A stretch of 64,000 bases of DNA, taken from CAWCDJ01 sp963836015 (GTDB lineage Bacteria; Acidobacteriota; Terriglobia; Bryobacterales; Bryobacteraceae). A program made the position numbers and the translations under genes. The DNA is taken from the NCBI GenBank assembly GCA_963836015.1, contig CAWIIF010000002.1, positions 806,001-870,000 of the forward strand, in the 5' to 3' direction. The notes under the pieces are model-generated. The model did no database searches, had not been told where the DNA came from, and was given only the letters and a program-made list of their open reading frames with translations. Position 1 is the first letter of the stretch, and every line of letters starts with the position of its first letter. This document shows positions 32,084 to 41,054 of this stretch, piece after piece.

Positions 32084-35000
32084 TTACAGGGCGCCGCGGA
32101 AGCTGTATGTGCCGGACTCCACTTCGAACACGGCCCGGTCACCCTCGGCGCGCACGAACTTCACGCCCCTCGCGCCGTTCGCGGGCTTGCCGGACTCGGT
32201 CACGGCCGCGGAGTCTTTCGCGGGCAGCCACACGGTCGCGGTGGTGTTGGCGGGAATCGTCACGTCCAGCAGGAACGAGCCGCGATCGCGCTTCCATGAG
32301 CTCGCGATCGTCCCGTACATCGAGCGGTGCGACGCTTTCACGAACGTGAGATCGCCCGCCGGATAGGGGTGGATCAGAACGTGCTGGAAGCCGGGCTTCT
32401 GCGGATCGGAGCGGATCCCAGCCAGGTATTCGTACATCCAGACGGCCAGGTCGCCGATCTGCATCACGTGGTTGCCGGAGTTCATCGCCGGGTCGGCCGT
32501 GTCGCCGTTCCACAGCTCCCAGATGGTGGTGGCGCCCTTCTCCACCATGTAGCCCCAACCGGGGTAGGTTTTCTGCGTGGCGATCTCATAGGCGATGCCG
32601 GCGTGTCCGTTGTCGGAGAGCGTCCGCATCAGCCACTGGGCGCCCACCAGCCCCGTGCCCACGTGGCCTCGGCTCACCTGGTCGATGTTCCGCACCAGGC
32701 TCGCCACCACCGACTCGCGGTTCTCCGGGGGGACCATCCCGAAGTACAGCGGCAGGATGCTGGAGGTCTGCGTTCCGTTGTCGTACATGCCGCTGAAGGG
32801 TTTGTAGAACCTCTTCTGGAAGGCGTCTTTTACCTGGGCCGCCGAGGATTCGAAATCCGCCGCCTCGGTCGGGTTGTCGAGTATCCGCGCATAGCGCGCC
32901 AGCAGCTTGAGTAACTCGTAGTAGTAAGAGGTCGCGATGAGCGTCTTATCGGTCACCCGCGTGGGGTCCTGCGAATGGATCAGCTTCGGATCTTCCGGGG
33001 GAACGCACCAGTCGGCGTATTGATCCTTGGAGATCAGGTTGTTCCGCGAGAACGTCCGTATGTAAGCCATCCACTTCTTCATTTGCGGATAGGCCTGCTC
33101 GAGCACACGGCGGTCGCCATACTGGTCGTAGAGCATTCCCGGCACGAAAAGAAACGTGCTCGGCCAGGTGAGGTCGTCGTTGTAGAACGGCCAGTAATTC
33201 GGCGAAACGTCCGGGATGCTGCCGGTCGCGCGCTGCGAGTCTTCGAGGTCGCGGGTCCACTTGGTGTAGAAAGCGGCCACATCGAACATGTAGGATTCGC
33301 TGCGGCTGACCTGCGAGCGGTCGCCCAGCCAGCCCTGGCGTTCGTCGCGCTGCGGGCAATCGGTGGGGATGCTGCGATAGTTTCCGCGAATACCCCAGAA
33401 CATGTTGTGGTGAATCTTGTTCAGCAGATCGTTGGAGCTGGTGAAGTCGCCCTCGCGGGTCATGTCGTCGTGGACCACGCGGCCTTCGAGCGCCGCCGCC
33501 GTGGGCTGGCCGGGATATCCGGTCACCTCCACGTAGCGGAAACCGTGGTAGGTAAACCGCGGCTCCCAGACTTCCGAGCCTTCCCCCTTGAGCGTGTAGA
33601 TATCGGTGGCCCGCGCCGAGCGCAGGTTAGCGACATACAGCGAGCCATCCGGATTCAACGTTTCGGAATGGCGCAGCATCACCTGAGTACCCTTGGGGCC
33701 GGCCACATGCAGCCGGCACCAGCCCACCATGTTCTGCCCCATGTCGAAAATGAAAACGCCCGGCCGTAGCTGCTTCAAGCTCACCGGTTTCAACGTTTCG
33801 GTGACGCGCAGCGGCTCGGCCATCTGCGACACCAGCGCACCGGCCGGCGCCGCTACCACTTCGGCCGCCTCCCATTTGGAATCGTCGAAGCCGGCGCGGC
33901 TCCATCCCGGAAGCTCCATGCGGGCGTCGTACTCCTCGCCGTCGTACTCATTGTTGGCGCGGACCGGCCCGGCCGTGGTCAGCTTCCAGCTTTCATCGCT
34001 CACCACGGACTGCCGGCTGCCGTCTTCGAATTCGATGTTGAGCTGTACGATGGCCTTCGGGAAGCCGAAGTTGCGCGTGCGGCCGTCGTCGCGCGGCGCG
34101 TAATAGCGGCCGTTCCCGAGCATCAGCCCGATGGCATTGCGGCCCTGCGCCATCTCGCGCGTGACGTCGAAGGTTTCGTAGAGCACGTGCTTGTCGTAGT
34201 CCGTCAGCCCGGGCGAAAGCACGTGGTCGCCTACTTTGGCTCCGTTCAGATAGAGCTCCGACGAGCCCAGTCCGGAGTAATAAACGACGGCCCGCCGGAC
34301 CCGCTTCTCGAGGGCGAACTCTTTCCGCAGCATCCGCGCGGGGAGGCGGTGCTCGACTTTGAACCCGGCCGCGCCCCACGGCGCCATGCCGTAGGCGCCC
34401 AGGTCTTTAGCAGCCTGCCAGGCCGAATCCAGGTAGCCGGGCTTTTCCCACCCGGCTTCGACTTTGGCGCTGGCCCGCCACAGGTTGCTCGACACGAATA
34501 CCAGCGGATCGCCGGAAGCGAAATCCACACGCACCGCGCCGATCAAGCCCGCCGGCCGGTCCGCACGTGGATGAGCGGCCTGCACGGCGACGAGATTGCC
34601 GCCCTCCCGCACCAGCAGTGTCACATCCTTCACCTGAGGCAGCGCGGCGTTCGAATCGTTCGCGATGTTCTCGCCGTTGAGGTACACCTCCGAGGTGGTG
34701 TCCGCGCCGATCATCGCGAGCGCTCGGGTCACTTTGCGTCCTGCGGGAATCGTGAATACCGCCCGGAAGAACCGGTTGCCCGCGGGCGCGCCGTTATCGG
34801 CGTTGGCGGTGTCCCAAATCCAGCGGGCGCTTTCGAACGCCACGAACGGGCTGCCCGGATCCTTCACCACGCCGCGCTCGTCGCGGCCGATCCATTTGCC
34901 TTGCCAGTCGCGGGCATCGAGCAGGCCCATGGACCACTGCGCAGGCGCGCTCCAAGCGCTTTCCCCGCGATCCTGGTCCCACACCTCGACCTTCCAGAAG

Positions 35001-35320
35001 GCCGCCGCGCCGGAAACCAGGGGCTTCCCTCGATACACCACCTGCGTCGACTGGCTCGAATCCACTTTGCCGGAATCCCACAGGTCGCCGGTGTTCGCGC
35101 GCAGGGCACGCTCGCTCGACGCCACGAGAATGCGGTAAGCCGTCTGACTCAACCCGCGTGCCTTCGGATTGACCGGAGACAGTATCCAGCTCAGGCGCGG
35201 GTCCGTGGTATCGATGCCCTGCGGGTTCGCGCGGTACTCCGTCCGCAGATCGCGCGGCTGCAGACCTGCGGCCGCCCAAAGCGTCGTGCCCAGAAAGAAA
35301 CAGAGGATTCCGTTACGCAT
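32084..35320 (-). CDS. Secreted GH78-family alpha-L-rhamnosidase
   Basis: 1078 residues from the ATG at 35320, which has AAAGGGGG upstream and opens a signal peptide (MRNGILCFFLGTTLWAAAG). An N-terminal Fn3-like domain (LRTEYRANPQGIDTTDPRLSW) is followed by two carbohydrate-binding beta-sandwich regions with LYLNGAKVGDHVLSPGLTDY and FDMGQNMVGWCRL, then the (alpha/alpha)6 catalytic barrel with the family signature DCPQRDERQGWLGDRSQ near residue 650 and a C-terminal beta-sandwich. The order and length match bacterial GH78 enzymes, which remove terminal alpha-L-rhamnose from pectic side chains, flavonoids or bacterial glycans. It is downstream of the acyltransferase gene (78-base gap). Confidence 0.93.
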   Translation of the reverse strand: MRNGILCFFLGTTLWAAAGLQPRDLRTEYRANPQGIDTTDPRLSWILSPVNPKARGLSQTAYRILVASSERALRANTGDLWDSGKVDSSQSTQVVYRGKPLVSGAAAFWKVEVWDQDRGESAWSAPAQWSMGLLDARDWQGKWIGRDERGVVKDPGSPFVAFESARWIWDTANADNGAPAGNRFFRAVFTIPAGRKVTRALAMIGADTTSEVYLNGENIANDSNAALPQVKDVTLLVREGGNLVAVQAAHPRADRPAGLIGAVRVDFASGDPLVFVSSNLWRASAKVEAGWEKPGYLDSAWQAAKDLGAYGMAPWGAAGFKVEHRLPARMLRKEFALEKRVRRAVVYYSGLGSSELYLNGAKVGDHVLSPGLTDYDKHVLYETFDVTREMAQGRNAIGLMLGNGRYYAPRDDGRTRNFGFPKAIVQLNIEFEDGSRQSVVSDESWKLTTAGPVRANNEYDGEEYDARMELPGWSRAGFDDSKWEAAEVVAAPAGALVSQMAEPLRVTETLKPVSLKQLRPGVFIFDMGQNMVGWCRLHVAGPKGTQVMLRHSETLNPDGSLYVANLRSARATDIYTLKGEGSEVWEPRFTYHGFRYVEVTGYPGQPTAAALEGRVVHDDMTREGDFTSSNDLLNKIHHNMFWGIRGNYRSIPTDCPQRDERQGWLGDRSQVSRSESYMFDVAAFYTKWTRDLEDSQRATGSIPDVSPNYWPFYNDDLTWPSTFLFVPGMLYDQYGDRRVLEQAYPQMKKWMAYIRTFSRNNLISKDQYADWCVPPEDPKLIHSQDPTRVTDKTLIATSYYYELLKLLARYARILDNPTEAADFESSAAQVKDAFQKRFYKPFSGMYDNGTQTSSILPLYFGMVPPENRESVVASLVRNIDQVSRGHVGTGLVGAQWLMRTLSDNGHAGIAYEIATQKTYPGWGYMVEKGATTIWELWNGDTADPAMNSGNHVMQIGDLAVWMYEYLAGIRSDPQKPGFQHVLIHPYPAGDLTFVKASHRSMYGTIASSWKRDRGSFLLDVTIPANTTATVWLPAKDSAAVTESGKPANGARGVKFVRAEGDRAVFEVESGTYSFRGAL

Positions 35321-35398
35321 GGCATGCCCCCTTTGAAACCAGTACCGTAACACACCGATGCCATCACCGGCGTCCAAGGGGAGATGCCGGACGGCGCG

Positions 35399-36550
35399 CT
35401 ATACCCGCAGAAACAACCGGCGCCGGTACATCACGTATGCGATCAGATACATGAGCAGCATGTAAGTGACCGCATAGATCAGAGAGGCGTTGTAGGGCGA
35501 TGCCAGCGGCGCGAAAAAGGTTTGATAGATCCAGCGCCGGCTGTGCAGGGCGGAAAGCACCGCCTCGCCCATCTCCGAGGCCATATAGACGGCGATCGCG
35601 TTCATCCCCATGATCACCAGCGGCTTCACGAACCGCTGATAGCCGCGCCCGTCGATCAGCCAGAGGCAGATGGCGAACATCACGAAATCCAGGCCCGCCA
35701 TGAAGAGCGAGAACGAGCTGGTCCACAGCTTCTTGTTGATCGGCAGCCAGTGATCGCAGATCAGGCCGAGCGCGATCAGCAGATTGCCCGCCACCAGCAG
35801 CCACGTGGTGCGCTCCGCCAGCTCCTTGCGGAGGCGCAGGATATGCCCTGCCATGATGCCGAACAGGGCCGTCGCGATGGCCGGCAGGGTGCTGATGATG
35901 CCCTCCGGATCCCAGGTCTTCGTGCTGGCGTAGTTGTGGGCGCCCAGCACAATCCAATCGACGTAATGCGCCAGGTTGCGCTCCACGTCCAGGTGTCCCG
36001 CGCCATAACCGGGCACCGGGATCAGCATCATGATCAGCCAGTACGACGTCAGCAGCGATGCGATCCAGATGATTTGCCCGCGTAGCGAGGTGGTGAGATA
36101 GATCGCGGCCGCGATGGCGTAGCAGATCGCGATGCGCTGCAGGACGCCCATCAGCCGCAGAGTGGAGAGATCGTACCGCGGGAAGCCGTAGAGCACCAGG
36201 CCCAGCACGTAGAGAATCAGCGCACGCCGCAGGACCTGCGCGAACAACTGCGACTTCGGAATTCCGGCGGCCACGCGCTTGCCGAGCGAGAGCGTCATCG
36301 CCACCCCGACAATCCACAGGAACGACGGGAACACCACGTCGGTGATGGTCCAGCCATTCCACGCCGAGTGGTTGAGCGGGCCATACGCGTGCGAGCCGTC
36401 ACCGGGGGAGTTGACGATCACCATTAGGGCGATGGTGGCGCCGCGGAAGGCGTCGAGAGAAACGAGCCGCTTGGCGGACGGCTGCGGATCAGCCGGTTTC
36501 GCGGATGTGGTTTCGGTTCTGAGGACTGCGGCGGGTTCCATTGTGCTCAT
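35399..36550 (-). CDS. DUF5009/HgsNAT-like membrane acyltransferase
   Basis: 383 residues from the ATG at 36550, whose ATGA overlaps the amidase stop; a longer frame reaches 36607 but lacks a reasonable start context. The N-terminal motif RLVSLDAFRGATIALMVIVN and NHSAWNGWTITDVVFPSFLW are typical of the heparan-alpha-glucosaminide N-acetyltransferase-like family. About ten membrane helices follow. The lysosomal relative passes acetyl groups across the membrane to amino sugars; bacterial members are little studied, and O- or N-acetylation of an exported sugar is a reasonable guess. Its position between an amidase gene and a rhamnosidase gene is consistent with glycan modification or use. Confidence 0.85.
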   Translation of the reverse strand: MSTMEPAAVLRTETTSAKPADPQPSAKRLVSLDAFRGATIALMVIVNSPGDGSHAYGPLNHSAWNGWTITDVVFPSFLWIVGVAMTLSLGKRVAAGIPKSQLFAQVLRRALILYVLGLVLYGFPRYDLSTLRLMGVLQRIAICYAIAAAIYLTTSLRGQIIWIASLLTSYWLIMMLIPVPGYGAGHLDVERNLAHYVDWIVLGAHNYASTKTWDPEGIISTLPAIATALFGIMAGHILRLRKELAERTTWLLVAGNLLIALGLICDHWLPINKKLWTSSFSLFMAGLDFVMFAICLWLIDGRGYQRFVKPLVIMGMNAIAVYMASEMGEAVLSALHSRRWIYQTFFAPLASPYNASLIYAVTYMLLMYLIAYVMYRRRLFLRV

Positions 36551-37670
36551 ATCATACTGCGTTCGAGCTCCGCGGCGAGCGCTACCAGCGCATCGTCGCG
36601 CCCCCACGCCGCGGTGATCTGCAGGCCGAGCGGCGGGCCGCCGCCGGGAAGCGGGACCGCGATGGCGGGCACTCCGAGCGCCGTCCAGGGAGCGTTACAG
36701 ACCGGATCGCCGGTGGACCCGAGGCCGTCGCGGCGGCGGACCGGGCGCGGCCGGGGTGAGGATGGCGGCGTATTCCTCGAAAATCCGCGCAATCTCCGTC
36801 CTCATGGCCCGCACATGGGCGAGCGCTTCTTCATACCGTCCGTAGGGAAGCCGCAGGCCGCGCTCCACCAGGTCAACGAGCTTCGCGCCGAGGCGCGTGC
36901 CGAACTCGCGGTAGCGGCCTTCGTGCGTGCGGGCGCCTTCGTATTCGTTGACGAGGAACGCCGCGGCCGTGAGCGCTTCCCACCCCGGCGGCGGGTCGAG
37001 CAGATCGGCGCCCGCCCAATTCACCGGCCTCCCCGCCCGGGACGCGAAATCGCGCGAGCCGTCCGCGCGGGGGCGCCGCGGAGCTTCCGAATGCGCGCGG
37101 CCACAACCAGGCCATGTCGGCGGCCGTTGCCGTAAACAGTCCCGCGGTATCGAGCGAGGGGGCGAACGGCAGGACGCCCTCCATGGGAAGCCGGCCGAAC
37201 GTCGGCTTGAACCCGCACACGCCGCAGTAGGAGGCCGGCCGCAGAATCGAGCCGAGCGTCTGCGTCCCCAGCGCGAACGGCGCCATCCCGGCGGCCACCG
37301 CGGCTGCGGATCCCGAGGAACTGCCGCCCGGAGTGTGGCCGGGCACGCGCGGATTGTGGGTCGGCGCGGGGTCGAACGAGGCAAACGCGGTGGTGTGCGT
37401 CTTACCGAGAAGGATCGCGCCGCGCCGCCTCAAGTGTTCGACCACCGCGGCGTCACGCTCGCCTTTGCGGCCCGCATAGATCGGCGAGCCGTACTCCGTG
37501 GCCATTCCCGCGGTCTCGAAGATATCTTTCGCGCCGAAAGGGATGCCGCTCAACGGACCTTCCGAGAGCGCCGGCTGCGGATTCACTTCCACCCACGCGC
37601 GGACCGAGGGGTCGCACGCGGCGATGCGCGCCAGCCACGCTTCGAGCGGCTTACATTCCCCAATCTTCAT
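36547..37670 (-). pseudogene. Amidase-signature hydrolase, broken by two frame shifts
   Basis: From the ATG at 37670 the frame shows the amidase signature: catalytic lysine K48 in GIPFGAKDIFE, GHTPGGSSSGSAAAVAAG (cis-serine near residue 117) and the nucleophile S141 in LGTQTLGSILRPAS. Between about 37000 and 37080 a +1 shift is needed to reach ALTAAAFLVNEYEGARTHEG and RIFEEYAAILTPAAPG. A second +1 shift at about 36733-36745 leads to DGLGSTGDPVCNAPWTALG and PLGLQITA, ending at 36547. With both repaired the protein is about 373 residues, normal for the family, and its ends couple by overlap to both neighbours. Either the gene is dead or the consensus carries two extra bases in GC runs. Confidence 0.75.
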
Positions 37671-39561
37671 TGAAGAAGCCGGCCCGCACGATCTTGCCGG
37701 GGAAGCGCGCGTCGGGCGGCGTGCTCAGGTCCACGAAGGCGTAGTCGGGAAGTTTGGGAGTCTGGCGGGCGTTGCTCACCCAGTCGGCCTCGCGAAAGGT
37801 GAAGCCGCTGTTGAGCACCACGTAGCGTTTGGGGTTCAGCGGATTCGGATAGATCAGGATCAGGGCGCCCGACGCCGGCCACTTCAACGGCAGGCGATCG
37901 GCGATGCGCGCCAGCACGGAGTTGCTCGAAGGGTCTCCCCACAGGATGAGGTTATTGTTGGCGATATCGTCGTCGGTAAGGTCGCGATCGCGCTTGACCG
38001 GGGCATCGCCGCGGAACTCGCTGCGCCACACGCGAATCGCCCGCTGCTCTTCGGACTCCACCCACTGGCCCACCGCCGGCGACACGGCAGTCCCGCTGGG
38101 CGAGACGAACAGAAAGCTGTCGAGGAAGGCGTCGTCCACCGGCCCCTGCAGCCCGTGCCGCTTATGCAGGCCGGGCGCTTCGGCCGATGCCACCGCAGCC
38201 CATTTTCCGCCGGACTCGCGGAAGTGCGCCGTCCACGAGCGGTCGGACATCGGTCCGGGCGCCGTCACCTTCTGGCCGTCGATCGTCACCACCGGCTTCG
38301 CCGCCGGATCGAGCGGGCATCCGCCCGGCCCCATCTCGAACGTGAATGCGGTCACGTTGGCCGGCTCCACGCGCACCGCCGAATCTCCCGTGATCTCCGC
38401 GTTGAGGCGCGCCCGCTCCCAGTGCCGTCCCAGCGAATCGAGCGTCACCCACTTCATCCGGTTGTATGCCAGGGTCCAGGTCGTGAAACGAACTTTACGC
38501 GGATACGGATCTCGCCCACGCTCCGCCAGCGCATCCACGATCCGGCTGATTTCGATCTTGGCATCGGGGTGGTACCGGTGCGCCGTCTGCGGGCCTTCGA
38601 TGCGGATGAGGCGCAGGCCTTCCTCCGCCATGGCGTGCTGCATCACATCGCCCGCCTGCTGCTGCGGATCGATCTCGCCGTGATACTCCACCACCGAAGT
38701 GTTGTACAGGTTGGCGGCATAATCGGTGACGTCGTACAGGTGGAACAGCTTCTGCTCCCACCACGGCGGAGCGCTGTCGCCCGTCAGTTTCAGCTTGAGA
38801 TACTGCTCCGATTCGGCGAAGCCCGCGCCGGGAGCGACCGCCGCCCACAACCCCGCGAAATGCGCGCCGATGTGCCAGGCGGAAGCGCCGCCCATGCTGA
38901 AGCCGCGCACCACGATGCGGTCCTCATCGATCGGGTATTGCCGCTTCACCGCGTCCAGCGCCTCGAACAGGTCCACTTCGCCGGCGAATTTGCTGGCATT
39001 GCAGAAGCGTCCGTACAGGTGCAGGACGATCGTGTCCCGCGGCGTGAACTCTCCGCGGTTGCGCTCGCGATCGGTCAAAAAGTTGACCTCGCTCAACGTT
39101 TCGCCGCGCCCGTGGAACCAGGTGTCGAGCCGCCAGCGGTGCGGCGCGTCCGGCGAGTAGGAAGGCGGCACGACCAGCCCGTACGGCTGCACGCTATGGT
39201 CGATCTTCGAAATGTAGCCCCGTACGATCAGCCCCGTGGCGGTGGTCCAAGGCGCGCGGCCGGCGGCCAGATCAGCGGCGCGCTCCTGCCCCTGCTCGAG
39301 CAGCGCCTTGGCCTTGGCGATCTCGTCCGGCTTGAAGAACTCGCGATACTCGAGGGCGTAGCGCACCGCCTTCTCGTAGATCAGAACATCCGGCAGGAGC
39401 GGATTGCCGTGGAGCGAGGCGATGGCGCCATGCAGGCGGTCGAGCCCTGCCTGCAGTTCCGCACGGTCGGCCGCCGGAATCTCGATGCCTGCGGGCGGCA
39501 GCGGCTTGGGCGCCTGGGCCCACGCCGCGGCGGCCAGCACCAGCCAGGCCAGCGCCTTCAT
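37651..39561 (-). CDS. Secreted prolyl-oligopeptidase/esterase-like alpha/beta hydrolase
   Basis: 636 residues from the ATG at 39561, which overlaps the cytochrome stop (ATGA) and opens a signal peptide (MKALAWLVLAAAAWAQA); the longer open frame upstream is coincidental. An N-terminal helical part (about 20-110) precedes a hydrolase core with YGLVVPPSYSPDAPHRWRL, the nucleophile in IVVRGFSMGGASAWHIG and candidate acid/histidine residues in EYHGEIDPQQ and GPQTAHRYHPD. A beta-rich C-terminal third follows. It resembles peptidase-like proteins of the PHB-depolymerase/S9 type; activity on a peptide or ester is likely but unspecified. It overlaps the amidase start by 20 bases. Confidence 0.8.
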   Translation of the reverse strand: MKALAWLVLAAAAWAQAPKPLPPAGIEIPAADRAELQAGLDRLHGAIASLHGNPLLPDVLIYEKAVRYALEYREFFKPDEIAKAKALLEQGQERAADLAAGRAPWTTATGLIVRGYISKIDHSVQPYGLVVPPSYSPDAPHRWRLDTWFHGRGETLSEVNFLTDRERNRGEFTPRDTIVLHLYGRFCNASKFAGEVDLFEALDAVKRQYPIDEDRIVVRGFSMGGASAWHIGAHFAGLWAAVAPGAGFAESEQYLKLKLTGDSAPPWWEQKLFHLYDVTDYAANLYNTSVVEYHGEIDPQQQAGDVMQHAMAEEGLRLIRIEGPQTAHRYHPDAKIEISRIVDALAERGRDPYPRKVRFTTWTLAYNRMKWVTLDSLGRHWERARLNAEITGDSAVRVEPANVTAFTFEMGPGGCPLDPAAKPVVTIDGQKVTAPGPMSDRSWTAHFRESGGKWAAVASAEAPGLHKRHGLQGPVDDAFLDSFLFVSPSGTAVSPAVGQWVESEEQRAIRVWRSEFRGDAPVKRDRDLTDDDIANNNLILWGDPSSNSVLARIADRLPLKWPASGALILIYPNPLNPKRYVVLNSGFTFREADWVSNARQTPKLPDYAFVDLSTPPDARFPGKIVRAGFFNEDWGM

Positions 39562-39854
39562 TTCCCGGTACCGTCGGCCGACATATCCGGTTGGGGCGCC
39601 GGCTTGTCGTTTCCGTACTCGGCCGCCAGGTATTCCAGCAGCGCTTCGCGATCCTTGACCTTCGCGCCCCACCCATCCATCTTGCCGATCTCCTTGTCCC
39701 AGGTCGCCTTCGACAGCCGCTGCGAGTGGATCAGCCGCAGGCTGTGGCACGCCACGCAACTGCGCGCCTCCTCTTTGCGGCCGCGCTCCATGACAGCCTG
39801 GTCGGCGCACAGAGCGACACCCGCCGCAAGACATCCAAGCAGAAGCAGCTTCAT
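39558..39854 (-). CDS. Small periplasmic c-type cytochrome, partner of the sulfite oxidase
   Basis: 98 residues. The signal peptide MKLLLLGCLAAGVALCA is followed by one haem-binding site, C33-V-A-C36-H37 (RSCVACHSLR), and a candidate methionine ligand in EIGKMDGWG. Size and position match SorB-type cytochromes that accept electrons from the molybdenum sulfite dehydrogenase SorA. The start ATG overlaps the stop of the sulfite oxidase gene and the stop overlaps the start of the next gene, so it is translationally coupled on both sides. It is easily missed because it lies inside longer open frames. Confidence 0.85.
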   Translation of the reverse strand: MKLLLLGCLAAGVALCADQAVMERGRKEEARSCVACHSLRLIHSQRLSKATWDKEIGKMDGWGAKVKDREALLEYLAAEYGNDKPAPQPDMSADGTGK

Positions 39855-40999
39855 ACCTTCTCCAGCGTCACACCCACGCGATCGATCGCGTTCCACAGGT
39901 AGCCCGACGGATTCCACTCGGCCACAATCGGCTGCACGCGGCCCGCGGTATCGGTCGCGCGAGAGAGAATCGTGTAATATCCCGGATCGGCCGGCTGCCA
40001 GGCGAACTCGAAAAGGCGCCAGGCAAACGGCAGCTTCTCTTTGGAAAGCGTGGCCGCTTGCCAGCGGCTGCCGCCATCGGTTGAAACGTCCACGCGCTCG
40101 ATGGCCTCTTCGCCCGCCCACGCGAATCCGCGGACGGTTACCGGTCCGAGCGGCAGTTTCGACTGGTCCTCCGGCGCCGTGATGCTCGACTTCACCGGCA
40201 TGCCCTCGATCACCTCGAGCTCCGCCGGCCGCGCCGGCGTCCCCGGCGTCAGTGCATATTTGGGATAGCGGTAGCCCGGGTTCATAAAGAATCCCTGATT
40301 CGCCGCGGCCGCCGCGGAGATGCGGATCACCCACTTCACCGAGCTTGTGCCGTCCCAGCCCGGAACGATCAGGCGCAGCGGAGCGCCGTGGATATCCGGA
40401 AGATCCTGGCCGTTCATTTGGAGCGCCAGCAGCGTGGCCGGGTGCATCGCCTTCTTCATCGGCAGCGAGCGTACGAAATCCGGCGTCGAAGCCACACCCG
40501 TGTCGGCGCCATCGGTTTCCAGAAACGCCGCGGACTCGGCCGCTCCCGCCAGTTTCAAAACGTCCGATACCCGCACGCCGGTCCACTGCGCCTGGCCGAT
40601 CGCGCCGCGCCCCCATTGAATGCCGGGAACCTTGGGAGTGTAGAAGCCGCGCCCGTTGCCGGTGCATTCGATCACTGCCGGGAGGGTATGCTGCGGCAGC
40701 CCGCGCAGGTCGGCGAGGGTCAACTGGAGCGGCTTCGACACCATTCCGTTTACCGTCAGCCGGTACGCCGCAGGGTCGATCTTGGCCGGGCGCGGGATGT
40801 GCTGCCGCACGAAGAAAGCGTCCACCGGGGTGATCCAGGAATTGAAATAACGGACCGGCGTTTCCAGGTCTTCCGGCCGGTCGTTGTGCAGGATCATGGG
40901 CCGCTTGCCCGGAATCGCGACCCCCTCGTCCGCGGCGGTCGCCCTGTGCGCCGCGGCCGCCATGAACAGGCCAAACATCTCACGCCGGTTCGGTTGCAT
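39851..40999 (-). CDS. Molybdopterin-dependent sulfite oxidase/dehydrogenase (SorA-like)
   Basis: 382 residues. N terminus MQPNRREMFGLFMAAAAHRATA has a weak Tat-like pattern (NRREMFG) suited to a cofactor-containing exported enzyme. The molybdopterin domain has FFVRQHIPRP, the molybdenum-ligating cysteine C112 in AVIECTGNGRGF, and GAPLRLIVPGWDGTSSVKW; the C-terminal Ig-like dimerisation domain contains VRGFAWAGEEAIERVDVSTD and ends in EWNPSGYLWNAIDRV. The enzyme oxidises sulfite to sulfate in the periplasm and passes electrons to a c-type cytochrome, here the overlapping downstream gene. The downstream hydrolases form an unexpected continuation of the same operon. Confidence 0.92.
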   Translation of the reverse strand: MQPNRREMFGLFMAAAAHRATAADEGVAIPGKRPMILHNDRPEDLETPVRYFNSWITPVDAFFVRQHIPRPAKIDPAAYRLTVNGMVSKPLQLTLADLRGLPQHTLPAVIECTGNGRGFYTPKVPGIQWGRGAIGQAQWTGVRVSDVLKLAGAAESAAFLETDGADTGVASTPDFVRSLPMKKAMHPATLLALQMNGQDLPDIHGAPLRLIVPGWDGTSSVKWVIRISAAAAANQGFFMNPGYRYPKYALTPGTPARPAELEVIEGMPVKSSITAPEDQSKLPLGPVTVRGFAWAGEEAIERVDVSTDGGSRWQAATLSKEKLPFAWRLFEFAWQPADPGYYTILSRATDTAGRVQPIVAEWNPSGYLWNAIDRVGVTLEKV

Positions 41000-41054
41000 C
41001 GTTCACAGCCTAAACCAGCGGACGCATGCTTGGCAATTTCAGGACAGCAGCCCC

